From Phycisphaerae bacterium (GTDB lineage: Bacteria > Planctomycetota > Phycisphaerae > JAAYCJ01), in assembly GCA_015486815.1 (NCBI GenBank), contig WFQY01000134.1, positions 1-6,851 on the forward strand: a DNA stretch of 6,851 nt. Direction: 5' to 3'. Made by a program: the position numbers and the translations under genes. The notes under the pieces are model-generated. The model was not told the origin of the DNA, searched no databases, and saw nothing but the letters and a program-made list of their open reading frames with translations. Position 1 is the stretch's first letter; every line of letters starts with the position of its first letter. This document shows positions 6,416 to 6,851 of this stretch, piece by piece.

Positions 6416-6851
6416 TGTTTACTCCCAACTGCCAGCTGATATTCCGAAGAATTCACACCGGCGGAAGCTGAATTTACCAATACTTTACCCGAAGAAATAA
6501 TCTTCGTACTGAAAACATTTTTCGAACGCTCATTGCGAACAGGGATAATCTCTCCCTTACAGCCGGTTTTCATCGCCTTGCCTACCGTTTTTATTTCCAG
6601 CCCGCTATTACGATAGATGACCGTAACAAGCTGACCGCGTTTGACCAGCGGTATAGGTTCAAAAAGGTCTTCGGTAAGAATCGTGCCAGCGGAAATGAGA
6701 TGTTTGCTTCGGTGATCCGAAAGTTCATCCTCAGTCATAGGCATTCTGCCTCTGAGCTGATTTATATCTCGCCAGACCCATTCAACATCGTTAGTCGTAA
6801 CGATAGCTTTGCTGTTTATCTTATGCTTAGCGACCATCACCTTCGCAGACA
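6412..6851 (-). CDS. flgA: Flagellar P-ring assembly chaperone FlgA, N-terminus beyond the right edge
   Basis: FlgA is a periplasmic protein that helps FlgI assemble into the P ring. The frame is open to the right window edge, so the true start lies outside; the GTG/ATG near 6840-6835 are internal codons. What is seen is the C-terminal half, including the SAF-type domain. ISAGTILTEDLFEPIPLVKR matches the family's first strand region, followed by GQLVTVIYRNSGLEIKTVGK, then the typical G-A-G-D-I-V-N block as MKTGCKGEIIPVRNERSKNV, and KIISSGKVLVN at the end of the domain. The short tail SEYQLAVGSKQ extends beyond it. Full FlgA proteins are about 220-350 residues, so roughly the last 145 are here. 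Its place directly before flgH and flgI fits its role. Confidence 0.88.
   Translation of the reverse strand, partial: SAKVMVAKHKINSKAIVTTNDVEWVWRDINQLRGRMPMTEDELSDHRSKHLISAGTILTEDLFEPIPLVKRGQLVTVIYRNSGLEIKTVGKAMKTGCKGEIIPVRNERSKNVFSTKIISSGKVLVNSASAGVNSSEYQLAVGSKQ

Noticed and set aside
6835..6840. GTG or ATG as the true start of flgA
   Set aside because: The frame stays open to the window edge, no ribosome site precedes these codons, and the remaining 142 residues lack a signal peptide and are shorter than normal FlgA.

Overview
The window is one continuous block of flagellar genes, all on the minus strand. In transcription order (right to left) it reads flgA (5'-truncated by the window edge), flgH, flgI, flgJ (rod-binding domain only), flgN, flgK, flgL, and the first 28 codons of an unrecognised gene cut by the left edge. 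Together they encode the outer part of a flagellum: the P- and L-ring bushings with the P-ring chaperone, the rod-associated protein, the chaperone for the hook-filament junction proteins, and the two junction proteins.

Organism: FlgH (L ring) and FlgI (P ring) imply a diderm bacterium with a peptidoglycan layer and an outer membrane. The A-H-I-J-N-K-L order, a stand-alone short FlgJ and a long FlgL carrying several flagellin-IN-type repeats resemble what is found in Planctomycetota and in some former Deltaproteobacteria. A rough count of one line gives about 45% G+C. I favour a planctomycete of the Phycisphaerae type, but this is inference, and no marker in the window settles it.

Layout: 6412-6851 flgA (C-terminal SAF part); 5675-6415 flgH; 4593-5642 flgI (start moved inward from an overlapping TTG); 4300-4596 flgJ; 3781-4287 flgN; 2065-3765 flgK; 98-2035 flgL; 1-85 start of an unknown CDS. 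Gene boundaries are either 4-base ATGA overlaps (flgA/flgH, flgI/flgJ) or gaps of 12-32 bases. No gap can hold a conventional promoter or terminator, so the set is probably one transcript whose promoter lies to the right of the window. At three boundaries the Shine-Dalgarno sequence abuts or includes the upstream TAG stop, which suggests translational coupling.

The window is mostly a well-known system. The points worth a second look are the three-repeat insertion in FlgL and a similar module in FlgK, the absence of flgM and csrA/fliW from their frequent positions, an unusual FlgH N-terminus without a clear lipobox, a cysteine-free FlgI beside a cysteine-containing FlgH, and the unidentified gene after flgL. 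I see no mobile element, CRISPR array, RNA gene or clearly novel system.
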